This document shows positions 6,735-15,000 of a stretch of DNA of 16,955 nt, piece after piece. How positions within the stretch are numbered: the first letter of the stretch is position 1; every line of letters begins with the position of its first letter. Source of the stretch: Bacteroidales bacterium. GTDB taxonomy: Bacteria; Bacteroidota; Bacteroidia; Bacteroidales; JAADGE01. The position numbers were made by a program, and so were the translations under genes. The notes beneath the pieces were generated by a model. It worked only from the letters and a program-made list of their open reading frames with translations. It did no database searches and was not told the DNA's origin. Location: contig JAOZQB010000031.1 of the NCBI GenBank assembly GCA_029932445.1, positions 1,966-18,920 of the forward strand, in the 5' to 3' direction.

Positions 6735-9038
6735 ATGTCTTTTGTTGTAATAATTGTCATATTAATAATCATTATTCTGTTTCTTTTGGTATTCAGTTTC
6801 GGTTTCTTTATGGGTTTAAGTCGAAAGAAAAAAGATTTGAAACAATTGGAAAAAGAACAAGAACTTCAGAAAAAAACACAAGAAAGTATTATCAGCTATT
6901 TTTTGAATGATAAAAAACATTCCGGAAAAGAGCATGAAGAATCATCAATTTTACCTGTTAAAATTATCAACAGAGGTTATAAAAGAATTAAAAATTTTCT
7001 AAAGTTTAAGAAATTATATCTGAATTTAAAAGAAGAAGATATAATAAAATATCTCCGGAAATATTTTTTAAGTTATATCGGAATTGCAATTTTAATTTTA
7101 GGCATCGGATTTTTTATTAAATATTCTGTTAATTCAGCTTATATTAACATTGCCGGCAGAATTTTTATCATATTAACCGTCAGTGTCTGTTTAATATTTT
7201 TTGCTCATTTGATATCAAAAAAATTTAAAACTTTCAGCTCAATCTTAATGGGCGGTGCCATCGGTATTTTATTTATTTCATTCACGATTTCTTATTATAC
7301 TTATGATGTGTTTTCAGATCTACAGGTTTTTTCCGTATATCTCGGATTGACTTTATTTTCTGTTATATTATCTTTATTTTATAATCGATTTGAATTACTC
7401 TTTTTAGCTGTTACAGCAGGTTTTTCAGCACCCTTATTCACAGGACTTTACCCTGAAAATACAACTTTTCTTTTATTGTATCTTTTATTGTTAAATATAG
7501 GATCTGTTTTTATCTCGTTAAGATTTAAAAATTATTTAATCCGATTAGTACCTTCACTTTTTACGGGTATTTATTTAATATTAATTGTCAGGCATGCATT
7601 TCAACTCAATCAGTTTGGCTCCTTTCAAACGGATTTTATTATGTTGAATATTTTATATTTTGTTTTAATTTTCCTTGCTGTTGCATATCATATAAAACAT
7701 ATCAGTGATTATAAGTTATATGAATTAATGATGGTTGTTGTTATTAATATGATTTATTATTCTTTGGGTATGTATATGCTTGAAGTATTAAACCCCGATT
7801 ATAAAGGTGTTTTTACTGTTTTAACGGCTGTTTTTAATATGCTGTTTTTGATTATTGTAATTCTTATCAGAAAATCAGTAAAGGAACAATTAGTATATTT
7901 TTTCGGAATTCTCAGTTTATTGTTTTTAACATTAATTCCGCCGGTTGAATTAGTGGGAAAATCAATTACAATGATTTGGGCAGTTGAAACGGTTCTGTTA
8001 ATGTGGGTTTCGATTAAATTGGATATTAAAATGCTGAAATTAGTAACAACTTTTTTAATGCTGGGATTAATAACCAGCTTTGTTTTGGATGTTGTCGATA
8101 ATTTCTTTGCAATTTCATTTAATGCACCACAAAAACAACTTTTAATTAATAAAAGCTTTGTCTCGGGATTAATGACCAGTATAGGTTTGGGTTTGAATGT
8201 GATAATTTCCGGTAAAAGTAAAGAAGTGTATCTTTATAAGCCGATTAAAATGAGTTGGCTGCGAATTTTTATTTCGATTGTTTCCGTTGGTGCTTTATAT
8301 ATTTCATTATATACCGAAATTTTATACAGAATTACAATTACAATAAGAAACGAAAATCTAATTAATACTTATCTCGGAATTTATAATTTTTCCTTTATTC
8401 TGATTGCAGTAATTGTTATTAGTTTTATTAAAAATAGATTTTTGAAGATTGTGTCCGGTTTTATGGGAATAGCCGTTGTTATTTTATTTTTCAGTTATTA
8501 TTTATATGAAATTATTACGATAAGAGATCATTTACTTTCAAATCCGTCTGTTTCGATGCATACATTTAACAGTCATTTATATATGATTGCAACTATTTTA
8601 TTTATTGTCTTTTTCTCATACATAAATGTAAAAAATTTAAGTAAAACAATACATAAAACAGCTAAATGGATATTAACATTTTCAATTGTAGCTGTATTAA
8701 CTTCGGAATTAGATCATTTATTTGTTATTAAATCTTTTGGTTCGGGGATTCCGTTAAGTACGATTTTATCTGAAACACATTATTTTTATTATTCTTTATT
8801 TTGGATGATTTCAGCGTTTATTATTTCATTATCGTCATTATTGTTTAAAGATCATGAACTAATCAGAATCGGAATGTTTTTTCTTCTTGCGGTTATTATA
8901 AAATCATTTATCTTTGATATGCCGGAATTAACAATCGGTCAACAAATTATTACATTTTCAACTTTAGGTTTTATTATTTTATTTACGGCATTTGTAAGAC
9001 AAAGAATATTTGAAAAAATCATTTTTAAAAAAGAATAA
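6735..9038 (+). CDS. DUF2339 family polytopic membrane protein
   Basis: A very hydrophobic protein of 767 residues from the ATG at 6735; a TTG at 6729 would add two residues and sits closer to an AGGAAA, so the start is slightly uncertain. The layout matches DUF2339: an N-terminal membrane helix (VVIIVILIIIILFLLVF), a charged, probably coiled-coil stretch (about residues 30-60), a basic cytosolic linker, then some twenty or more membrane helices. Diagnostic parts are YIGIAILILGIGFFIKYSVN, the following glycine-rich GGAIGILFISFTISYYTYD, and the C-terminal RIGMFFLLAVIIKSFIFDM. The function of the family is unknown; a role in the cell envelope is a guess from its topology and exported partner. 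It lies 9 bases after the AI-2E transporter gene and just before a DUF3999 gene, the common partner of this family. Confidence 0.87.
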   Translation: MSFVVIIVILIIIILFLLVFSFGFFMGLSRKKKDLKQLEKEQELQKKTQESIISYFLNDKKHSGKEHEESSILPVKIINRGYKRIKNFLKFKKLYLNLKEEDIIKYLRKYFLSYIGIAILILGIGFFIKYSVNSAYINIAGRIFIILTVSVCLIFFAHLISKKFKTFSSILMGGAIGILFISFTISYYTYDVFSDLQVFSVYLGLTLFSVILSLFYNRFELLFLAVTAGFSAPLFTGLYPENTTFLLLYLLLLNIGSVFISLRFKNYLIRLVPSLFTGIYLILIVRHAFQLNQFGSFQTDFIMLNILYFVLIFLAVAYHIKHISDYKLYELMMVVVINMIYYSLGMYMLEVLNPDYKGVFTVLTAVFNMLFLIIVILIRKSVKEQLVYFFGILSLLFLTLIPPVELVGKSITMIWAVETVLLMWVSIKLDIKMLKLVTTFLMLGLITSFVLDVVDNFFAISFNAPQKQLLINKSFVSGLMTSIGLGLNVIISGKSKEVYLYKPIKMSWLRIFISIVSVGALYISLYTEILYRITITIRNENLINTYLGIYNFSFILIAVIVISFIKNRFLKIVSGFMGIAVVILFFSYYLYEIITIRDHLLSNPSVSMHTFNSHLYMIATILFIVFFSYINVKNLSKTIHKTAKWILTFSIVAVLTSELDHLFVIKSFGSGIPLSTILSETHYFYYSLFWMISAFIISLSSLLFKDHELIRIGMFFLLAVIIKSFIFDMPELTIGQQIITFSTLGFIILFTAFVRQRIFEKIIFKKE

Positions 9039-9069
9039 ACACATGAAACACCCATTAAAGCTTAACATC

Positions 9070-9168
9070 CAAAGGTCTGACTAATGCACGAATATGCCTT
9101 TGCAGAATAAAAATAAGCCGTCATGCGGGTGTTCCCTGTCTGCCGTCAGGCAGGCTGTGTGACCTTTG
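9070..9168. repeat. Short GC-richer element with inverted ends and inner hairpin
   Basis: A block of about 99 bases, clearly less AT-rich than its surroundings at its right end, separates the DUF2339 and DUF3999 genes. Its ends are inverted: CAAAGGTC at 9070-9077 and GACCTTTG at 9161-9168, with 10 of 12 bases matching when extended inward. Near the right end bases 9135-9142 and 9147-9154 (CCTGTCTG / CAGGCAGG) form an eight-pair hairpin with one G-U pair and a CCGT loop. Sequences like CCTGCCTG..CAGGCAGG recur as dispersed palindromic repeats in many Bacteroidota genomes (recalled, not searched). A small non-coding insertion, REP- or MITE-like, is my best reading; one copy in the window cannot prove mobility. 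Confidence 0.5.
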
Positions 9169-9188
9169 AAAATTATAAAATTAGACAC

Positions 9189-10445
9189 ATGAAATCAATA
9201 TTAAAATATATCTTATTTTTTTGGTTTGCTTTTATCCTTAATCTGTTTAGCTATTCTCAAACATATAATTGGCAGGCAAAAGTTGAAAGTGTTGAAAACG
9301 CCGGATATTATAAAATGTTTTTGAATTCTGATGTGACTTCACACTTGCACCATGCATTTCCGGATATTCGATTATATGATGATAAAAATAATGAAATTCA
9401 ATATATTTTAAGTCAGAATAAAACGATTTATGATAAAGGAAAACGTACCGAACTGAAAATTTTAAAAAATAAATATCGAAAGTTTAAACATTTTACGGAA
9501 GTTATTGTTGAGAATACCGGAAATATTGAAATATCCAATTTGATTTTTAAAGTAGTAAATACGAATAATCCTGTTTTTATAAAAATCATGGGAAGTTCCG
9601 ATACTCAAAAATGGTATATTTTAAAAAATAATTATCCGACAGTTCCTGATATTACAAATGCAGATACGACAGAAATAAAAGTTATGAATCTTCCGAGGAG
9701 TGATTTTAAATATATAAAAATTCTTTTTCATGATTATGATGAACAAAATATTGAAGTAATTAAAGTCTATTACCATGATTTAGCTGATATCAGGGCAGAA
9801 TATACTCAATTACCCAAACCTGAAATTACACAAAAAGATACTTTGGATAAAAGTATTGTAACGGTTGAATTTAAAGAAGCTCAGTTTATTGATATGTTTA
9901 CTTTCGGTATTCAAGGTCCTGAATTTTATTTAAGAAAAGTTCAAATGATGAAAGATGATACAGGGATTGTAGCCACTCCCGGTGAAGAATTCTATGATCA
10001 AATGAAAAAAGATTTCTGGTTGGGTTCCTTGAAAAGCAACAGGATTAATTTAGCAGACTATAAAGCTGAAAAAGTAGTATTTATTATTGATAATAAAGAT
10101 AATCAACCCTTAAAAGTGTTTAAAGTAAATGCATATCAATTAAAGAATTACATGATTACTTATTTGTTACCCGATACAAAATATCATCTTTTGTACGGAA
10201 GTAAAAATGCTAATTTCCCGAGTTATGATTTGCCGTATTTTAAAGATACGATTCCGAAAATATTACCTGAAACATATATTTATAATATAAAAAGAAAGGC
10301 AAATGCAGGAACGGAAATTAATACTATTTGGAATTTCCCTGTTCAATATCTTTGGTTTTCAATCGGTATTTTAGCTATTATTTTAATTGTAATCAGTATT
10401 TTACTGTTAAAGAAAACAGTAAAAAAGAATAAAAATCAGGAATAA
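9189..10445 (+). CDS. DUF3999 family exported, C-terminally anchored protein
   Basis: A protein of 418 residues from the ATG at 9189. The open frame extends back to an ATG at 9123, but those 22 extra codons read through the inserted repeat (VFPVCRQAGC) and precede the signal peptide MKSILKYILFFWFAFILNLF, so 9189 is the real start. After cleavage near residue 24 comes a large, probably beta-rich extracytoplasmic region that fits DUF3999: an opening with HAFPDIRLYDDKNNEI, and near the end TYLLPDTKYHLLYGSKNA. A single C-terminal helix (about 388-408, WFSIGILAIILIVISILLL) and a lysine-rich tail anchor it with the bulk in the periplasm. DUF3999 genes are typically next to DUF2339 genes, as here, which suggests the products act together; the process is unknown. 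Confidence 0.82.
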   Translation: MKSILKYILFFWFAFILNLFSYSQTYNWQAKVESVENAGYYKMFLNSDVTSHLHHAFPDIRLYDDKNNEIQYILSQNKTIYDKGKRTELKILKNKYRKFKHFTEVIVENTGNIEISNLIFKVVNTNNPVFIKIMGSSDTQKWYILKNNYPTVPDITNADTTEIKVMNLPRSDFKYIKILFHDYDEQNIEVIKVYYHDLADIRAEYTQLPKPEITQKDTLDKSIVTVEFKEAQFIDMFTFGIQGPEFYLRKVQMMKDDTGIVATPGEEFYDQMKKDFWLGSLKSNRINLADYKAEKVVFIIDNKDNQPLKVFKVNAYQLKNYMITYLLPDTKYHLLYGSKNANFPSYDLPYFKDTIPKILPETYIYNIKRKANAGTEINTIWNFPVQYLWFSIGILAIILIVISILLLKKTVKKNKNQE

Positions 10446-10498
10446 TCATTAAAAATGTTATATCTTTAACTCTAATTTAATAATTTAAAAATAAAATT

Positions 10499-11197
10499 AT
10501 GAAGAAAATTATTTTACTTTCAGTATTTTTTTATGTCTTTTCTTTTATCGGGAAATCACAAACATTTAATATTGCAGAAGGAACAGCCGTTAATGATGAT
10601 ATGGCCAGACCTTGTATTACGGTTACTTTTGAACCTGATGCAAGTGAAGCAAAAAAAGCTTGGAAAAATTATTTGAAAAAGAAATACGATTTAAAACTAA
10701 AAAGTGACAGAGGCGATGATTTGAAAGCCGAAGAAGCTGTTTTTCCTGCAGTAACTTCCAGAACAATGGATTTTTATACACGTTTTGAAAAAGATAAAGA
10801 TAATCATACAACAAAAATGAATGTATTTGTTAAATTCGGTTATGATATATATTTAAACAATACGGATAATCCGAGTGAATATTCTTCATTAATGTCAATT
10901 GTAAAGGATTTTTCAGTAGAATTTCTGAGAACTTATTATAGTGATAATCTTGAAATATTAAATTCTGAATTGGCTAAAACAGAAAAAGAACAAGCCAATA
11001 CCTTAAAAGAAAATGAAACTTTGGCTTCTGATATTGAAAAAAACAAACAAACAATCGAAGATTTGAAAAAAGAAAATGAAGAAAAAACGGCTCAAATCGA
11101 AGCTAATAAAAAAACAATCGTTACTTTAACAGAAAAAGTTACGGCAAAAAAAGAAGAGATTCAAAAAATGAATGAAGTTATAAACGGTATTAAATAA
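10499..11197 (+). CDS. Exported protein with C-terminal coiled coil, function unknown
   Basis: A 232-residue protein that I cannot assign to a named family. Residues 1-21 form a signal peptide (MKKIILLSVFFYVFSFIGKS). The middle part (about 22-155) is a mixed alpha/beta domain with TVTFEPDASEAKKAWKNYL and MNVFVKFGYDIYLNN; it recalls hypothetical periplasmic proteins seen in other Bacteroidota genomes. Residues ~158-230 are a continuous charged coiled coil with heptad-like leucine/isoleucine spacing, suggesting that the protein oligomerises or spans a distance in the periplasm. There is no lipobox, and no membrane helix apart from the signal. It begins 53 bases after the DUF3999 gene; TATCTTTA at 10461-10468 is one mismatch from a -7 element and could give it its own promoter. 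Confidence 0.75.
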   Translation: MKKIILLSVFFYVFSFIGKSQTFNIAEGTAVNDDMARPCITVTFEPDASEAKKAWKNYLKKKYDLKLKSDRGDDLKAEEAVFPAVTSRTMDFYTRFEKDKDNHTTKMNVFVKFGYDIYLNNTDNPSEYSSLMSIVKDFSVEFLRTYYSDNLEILNSELAKTEKEQANTLKENETLASDIEKNKQTIEDLKKENEEKTAQIEANKKTIVTLTEKVTAKKEEIQKMNEVINGIK

Positions 11198-11202
11198 TTC
11201 CG

Positions 11203-11210
11203 TATATTTG
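11203..11210 (+). promoter_or_regulatory. Candidate -7 promoter element for the outer-membrane barrel gene
   Basis: TATATTTG is a perfect match to the Bacteroidota -7 consensus TAnnTTTG and lies 38 bases before the ATG at 11249, giving a leader of roughly 30 A/T-rich bases. No TTTG is present at the -33 position. It suggests that the barrel gene can be transcribed separately from the gene before it. Confidence 0.45.
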
Positions 11211-11248
11211 TAAACTAAATCATTTGTTAACTATAAATTAATTAAATT

Positions 11249-11950
11249 ATGAAAAAGATTTTATTACTGACTGCAACAATTGTGTTAACTGTTTCGGGAA
11301 TGTTTGCACAAAAAGGTATTTCCTTCGGTTTGCGAGCTATTCCTACTTTAAATTTTACATCAATGACAGACGGAGATTCTTTATACTCTTATGCATCTTC
11401 GGGAACAAAACTCGGTATCGGTTTCGGGCCGTCCGTAAGGTATAAATTTTCAGATAACTTCAATGTCGATGTATCCGGTATTTTCACTTGGCAAAAATTC
11501 GGAATTAATCAAACAAATGAAACAACAAATCCGAATCCTGTTGATATTACAGAAGATTTTAAAGTGCAATTTTTACAAATCCCTTTAAATTTTAACGGAC
11601 AATTTGATGTAGCAACTGATTTTCAGGCATTAATTAATTTCGGTGTCGGAACAGGCATTAAATTAAAATCTTCTCGGGTTATTACGGATAATACCAACCC
11701 TCAAAGATTCTCAAGTGATTATCAAACAACAAGTGTTCTGAACTTTATCGATTTTTATTTAACGGCAGGTGCCGGCGCGGTATATAATATTGAAGATAAT
11801 TTGCATTTATCGCTTACCGTTCAATATAATAACGGTATTATTGACGGTTGGCTGAATAACAAAAATGATAATACAGATTCAACAATCGAAGATTTAACTT
11901 TAAAACATAAAAATGTTGCATTCAGTCTGGCATTTTATATTGATTTGTAA
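11249..11950 (+). CDS. Outer-membrane beta-barrel protein (PorT/OMP_b-brl family)
   Basis: A 233-residue protein with a signal peptide (MKKILLLTATIVLTVSGMFA, cleaved before QKG). The mature part alternates polar and hydrophobic residues in strands with turn-forming Asn/Asp/Gly, as in eight-stranded barrels: ISFGLRAIPTLNF, LGIGFGPSVRYKFSDNFNVD, FLQIPLNFNGQFD, FYLTAGAGAVYNIEDNLHLS. The last strand ends HKNVAFSLAFYIDL, close to the aromatic-rich C-terminal signature used for outer-membrane insertion. Such small barrels (PorT-like, OmpX/OmpA-like) are common in Bacteroidota; some are structural, others form small pores or adhesins, and nothing here tells which. It carries its own -7 element and is followed directly by a strong terminator. 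Confidence 0.85.
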   Translation: MKKILLLTATIVLTVSGMFAQKGISFGLRAIPTLNFTSMTDGDSLYSYASSGTKLGIGFGPSVRYKFSDNFNVDVSGIFTWQKFGINQTNETTNPNPVDITEDFKVQFLQIPLNFNGQFDVATDFQALINFGVGTGIKLKSSRVITDNTNPQRFSSDYQTTSVLNFIDFYLTAGAGAVYNIEDNLHLSLTVQYNNGIIDGWLNNKNDNTDSTIEDLTLKHKNVAFSLAFYIDL

Positions 11951-11971
11951 TATGCAGATTTAAAGAAACTT

Positions 11972-12004
11972 AAAACGTTTTCGTATTTTCGGAAGCGTTT
12001 TTTT
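11972..12004 (+). terminator. Intrinsic (rho-independent) terminator
   Basis: Bases 11972-11983 pair with 11990-12001 as a 12-pair stem with two G-U pairs, closing a six-base loop (TATTTT), and run into seven consecutive T (11998-12004). It lies 21 bases after the stop of the barrel gene and separates it from the transporter-ATPase gene. Confidence 0.88.
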
Positions 12005-12072
12005 ATTTGGTATAATTTTAGTATTATTGCACATAGACATTATTGCTGACTATTTAACATTCTGAAAAAATA

Positions 12073-15000
12073 ATGAAGAAACAAAAAAAGTTCGGTGCAT
12101 TTGCCGGTGTTTTTACGCCTTCGGTTTTAACGATCCTCGGGGTTATCATGTATATGCGACTCGGATGGGTTGTCGGGAATGCCGGATTAATTACGGCTTT
12201 AGTAATTATTATTATCTCTCATGTTATTTCTGTTACAACAGGTCTTAGTATCTCATCAGTTGCCACGGATAAAAAAATTAAAACCGGCGGCATTTATTAT
12301 ATTTTATCGCGAAGTTTGGGATTTCCTATGGGCGGAGCAATCGGAATTGCTCTTTTTGTCGGAACAGCTCTCGGTATTTCACTATATTTAGTCGGTTTTG
12401 CAGAAAGTTTATTGGCTGTTGACAGTTTCAGAAACTTTTTTCATTTAGCTCAAGATGATTTAAACAGTTACAGAATAATTGCCACCATTGCATTATTGGT
12501 TTTGGTTACATTGGCTTTTATAAGTACTTCACTTGCCATAAAATCTCAGTATTTTGTAATGGGTGCCATTGCATTATCGCTTGTTTCAATTATTGCCGGA
12601 ATTACTATGGGAACTGATTTCTTACCTGAAACTGTTTCAATAACTCCTTTAAGGAAAGGGGTAAGCATACAAGAAATTTTCGGTGTGTTTTTTCCGGCTG
12701 TTACCGGTTTTACGGCCGGAGTTGCCATGTCCGGTGATTTAAAAAAACCTGAAAAAGATATTCCGAGAGGAACACTCGCATCTATTACCGTCGGTTTTAT
12801 TGTATATGTTAGTTTAGCAATCTTTTTTGCATTTTTTGTAAACAGAGATTTATTAGTAAATGATTATAATTTTCTTTTAAAAGTTTCCTTATATGCGCCT
12901 TTAGTTCTTATCGGAATTTGGGGTGCAACACTTTCTTCGGCACTCGGCGGAATTCTCGGCGGACCTCGAATACTTCAAGCCATAGCAAAGGATAAAATAG
13001 TCCCGAAATTATTTGCTAAAGGATACGGTGCTTCGAATGAACCTCGTAATGCTTTGATATTTATATTCATAATTGCTGAAGGCGGTATTCTTATCGGAAG
13101 TTTAAATGCCATTGCAGGAATTGTTTCAATGTTTTATTTGGCTTCCTACGGATTTATTAATCTGGCATTTTTTCTGGAAAATTGGGCCAGTACGGATTTT
13201 CGACCGACATTTAAAGTGAAAGGAATAATCGGGTTAATCGGTTTTATTGCAAGTTTTCTGGTTATGGCACAGCTCGGAATCTTGTCAATGATTGCGTCAT
13301 TGGTAATTATGTTCGGAATTTATGCTTGGCTAAATCGGAAACAGTTTAAATCCGAATCCGGAGATGTCTGGCAAAGTGTTTGGCTGTCGGTAGTTCGAAA
13401 AGCACTTTTCACTTTAAATAAAAAAAATCTTGAAGATCGTAATTGGCAACCGAATATAATTTTATTCAGCGGCGGTGAAAATAAACGACCTCATTTGCTT
13501 GAATTCGGTAAAGATTTAGTCGGGCGCTACGGATTGTTATCAAATTTTGATTTGCACGAAACCAAAGATAAAAAATATTTGTTTCCGAAACATTTACAGG
13601 CAAATCCGAATGAAAACGGGAACTTAAAAGGTGTATTTGAACGACGACAAACTTGCAGTGATATTTATTCCGGTATTGAAACAATCATAAGTACATACGG
13701 ATTTTCGGGTATTGAACCGAATACCGTTTTAATGGGTTGGATGCGACAAAGTAAAAATCCGGTTCGATTTTCGGAAATGATAAAACGGATTAATGAATTA
13801 GATGTCAATTTGTTATTAATGGATTATGATAAACGCTACGGTTTCGGAGAATATAAAACAGTTGATATCTGGTGGCGCGGTTCCGGAAATAACGGAAACC
13901 TGGCTTTAAATTTAATTAAATTCTTAAGAGTTTCGGAAAATTGGGCTGATGCAAAATTACGTCTTCTTATCGGAAATCCGGATAATGAAAAGGCAGAGAA
14001 AATTCGAAGACATGCCGAGCAGGTGCTTAACAGTATGAGAATTGATGCGGAAATTAAGGTTATAAATAACCAAATTCAACAAAAACCGTTTTACGAATTA
14101 ATCAGAACCGAATCTTTGGAGACGGATTTAATAATTCTGGGTTTACCGGACATAAAAACAGGTGAGGAGGAAAAATTTGTTAAAGAAACGAGCCGTTTAA
14201 TGTATCAAATCGGAACAGTTATTCTGATTAAAGCGTCATCACAATTTAAAAATCTGAACTTAGGATTAAAATATATTTCTTCCGATGACGAAAAGGATAA
14301 ACTAATTTCATCGGTAAATATTTTACCTGAAAATGAGGAGATTAAAATGCCTGATAATCCGGTTTTGGCTGAAAATATTCGTTTACTTATTGATCATATT
14401 AATCAATTTGATGAACTGTATGAGAATTTATTGACTCAAAGTTTTGTTCCGTCCTATGACTTTATCGGCAAAATTATTAACGAAACGGAAACTGTTTTAA
14501 ACAGCAGAATTAAGACCTTAAATCAAAATATCGATACGGATATTCTTAAAAATCTGATTATCGGTTTAGATAAATTATTAAAAACGGTTCAATCAATTGT
14601 ACGTGATTATAATACGAATATAATTTCCGAACAATCCGAACTGTTAGAAACGGTTTATGATACGGTAAAAGAGAAATTAACAGGGATTACCGATGAATTA
14701 CCCGAATATTTATTTTGTAAATATTCAGAAGAAGATTTAATTCTGAAACCGGATGATAATTCTGAATTAAAACGGTTTAAAAATAAAAATCGTCTGAAAT
14801 TGAAATTGAATAAAAAATCGATTTCTTATAAAATAAAGTTTAAAGAAATTATAAAACAATATATTCCTTCAGAAAATCTTTCTGCTTATAATGCAACCGG
14901 AAAAAAAATAGGGATACTGCATTTTCAATTTATTCTTGAATTACAAAAATTAATCAGAAACGTAAGGACAGGAATATTAAAATTGCAGGCAGCTCAAACA

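Noticed and set aside
9123..9188. ATG at 9123 as the start of the DUF3999 gene
   Set aside because: The extra 22 codons lie mostly within the palindromic repeat and would bury the signal peptide inside the protein.
12001..12072. Promoter for the transporter-ATPase gene
   Set aside because: TTTG at 12006-12009 and TATTATTG at 12022-12029 recall the two promoter boxes, but the spacing (12 bases) and a mismatch make them unconvincing.
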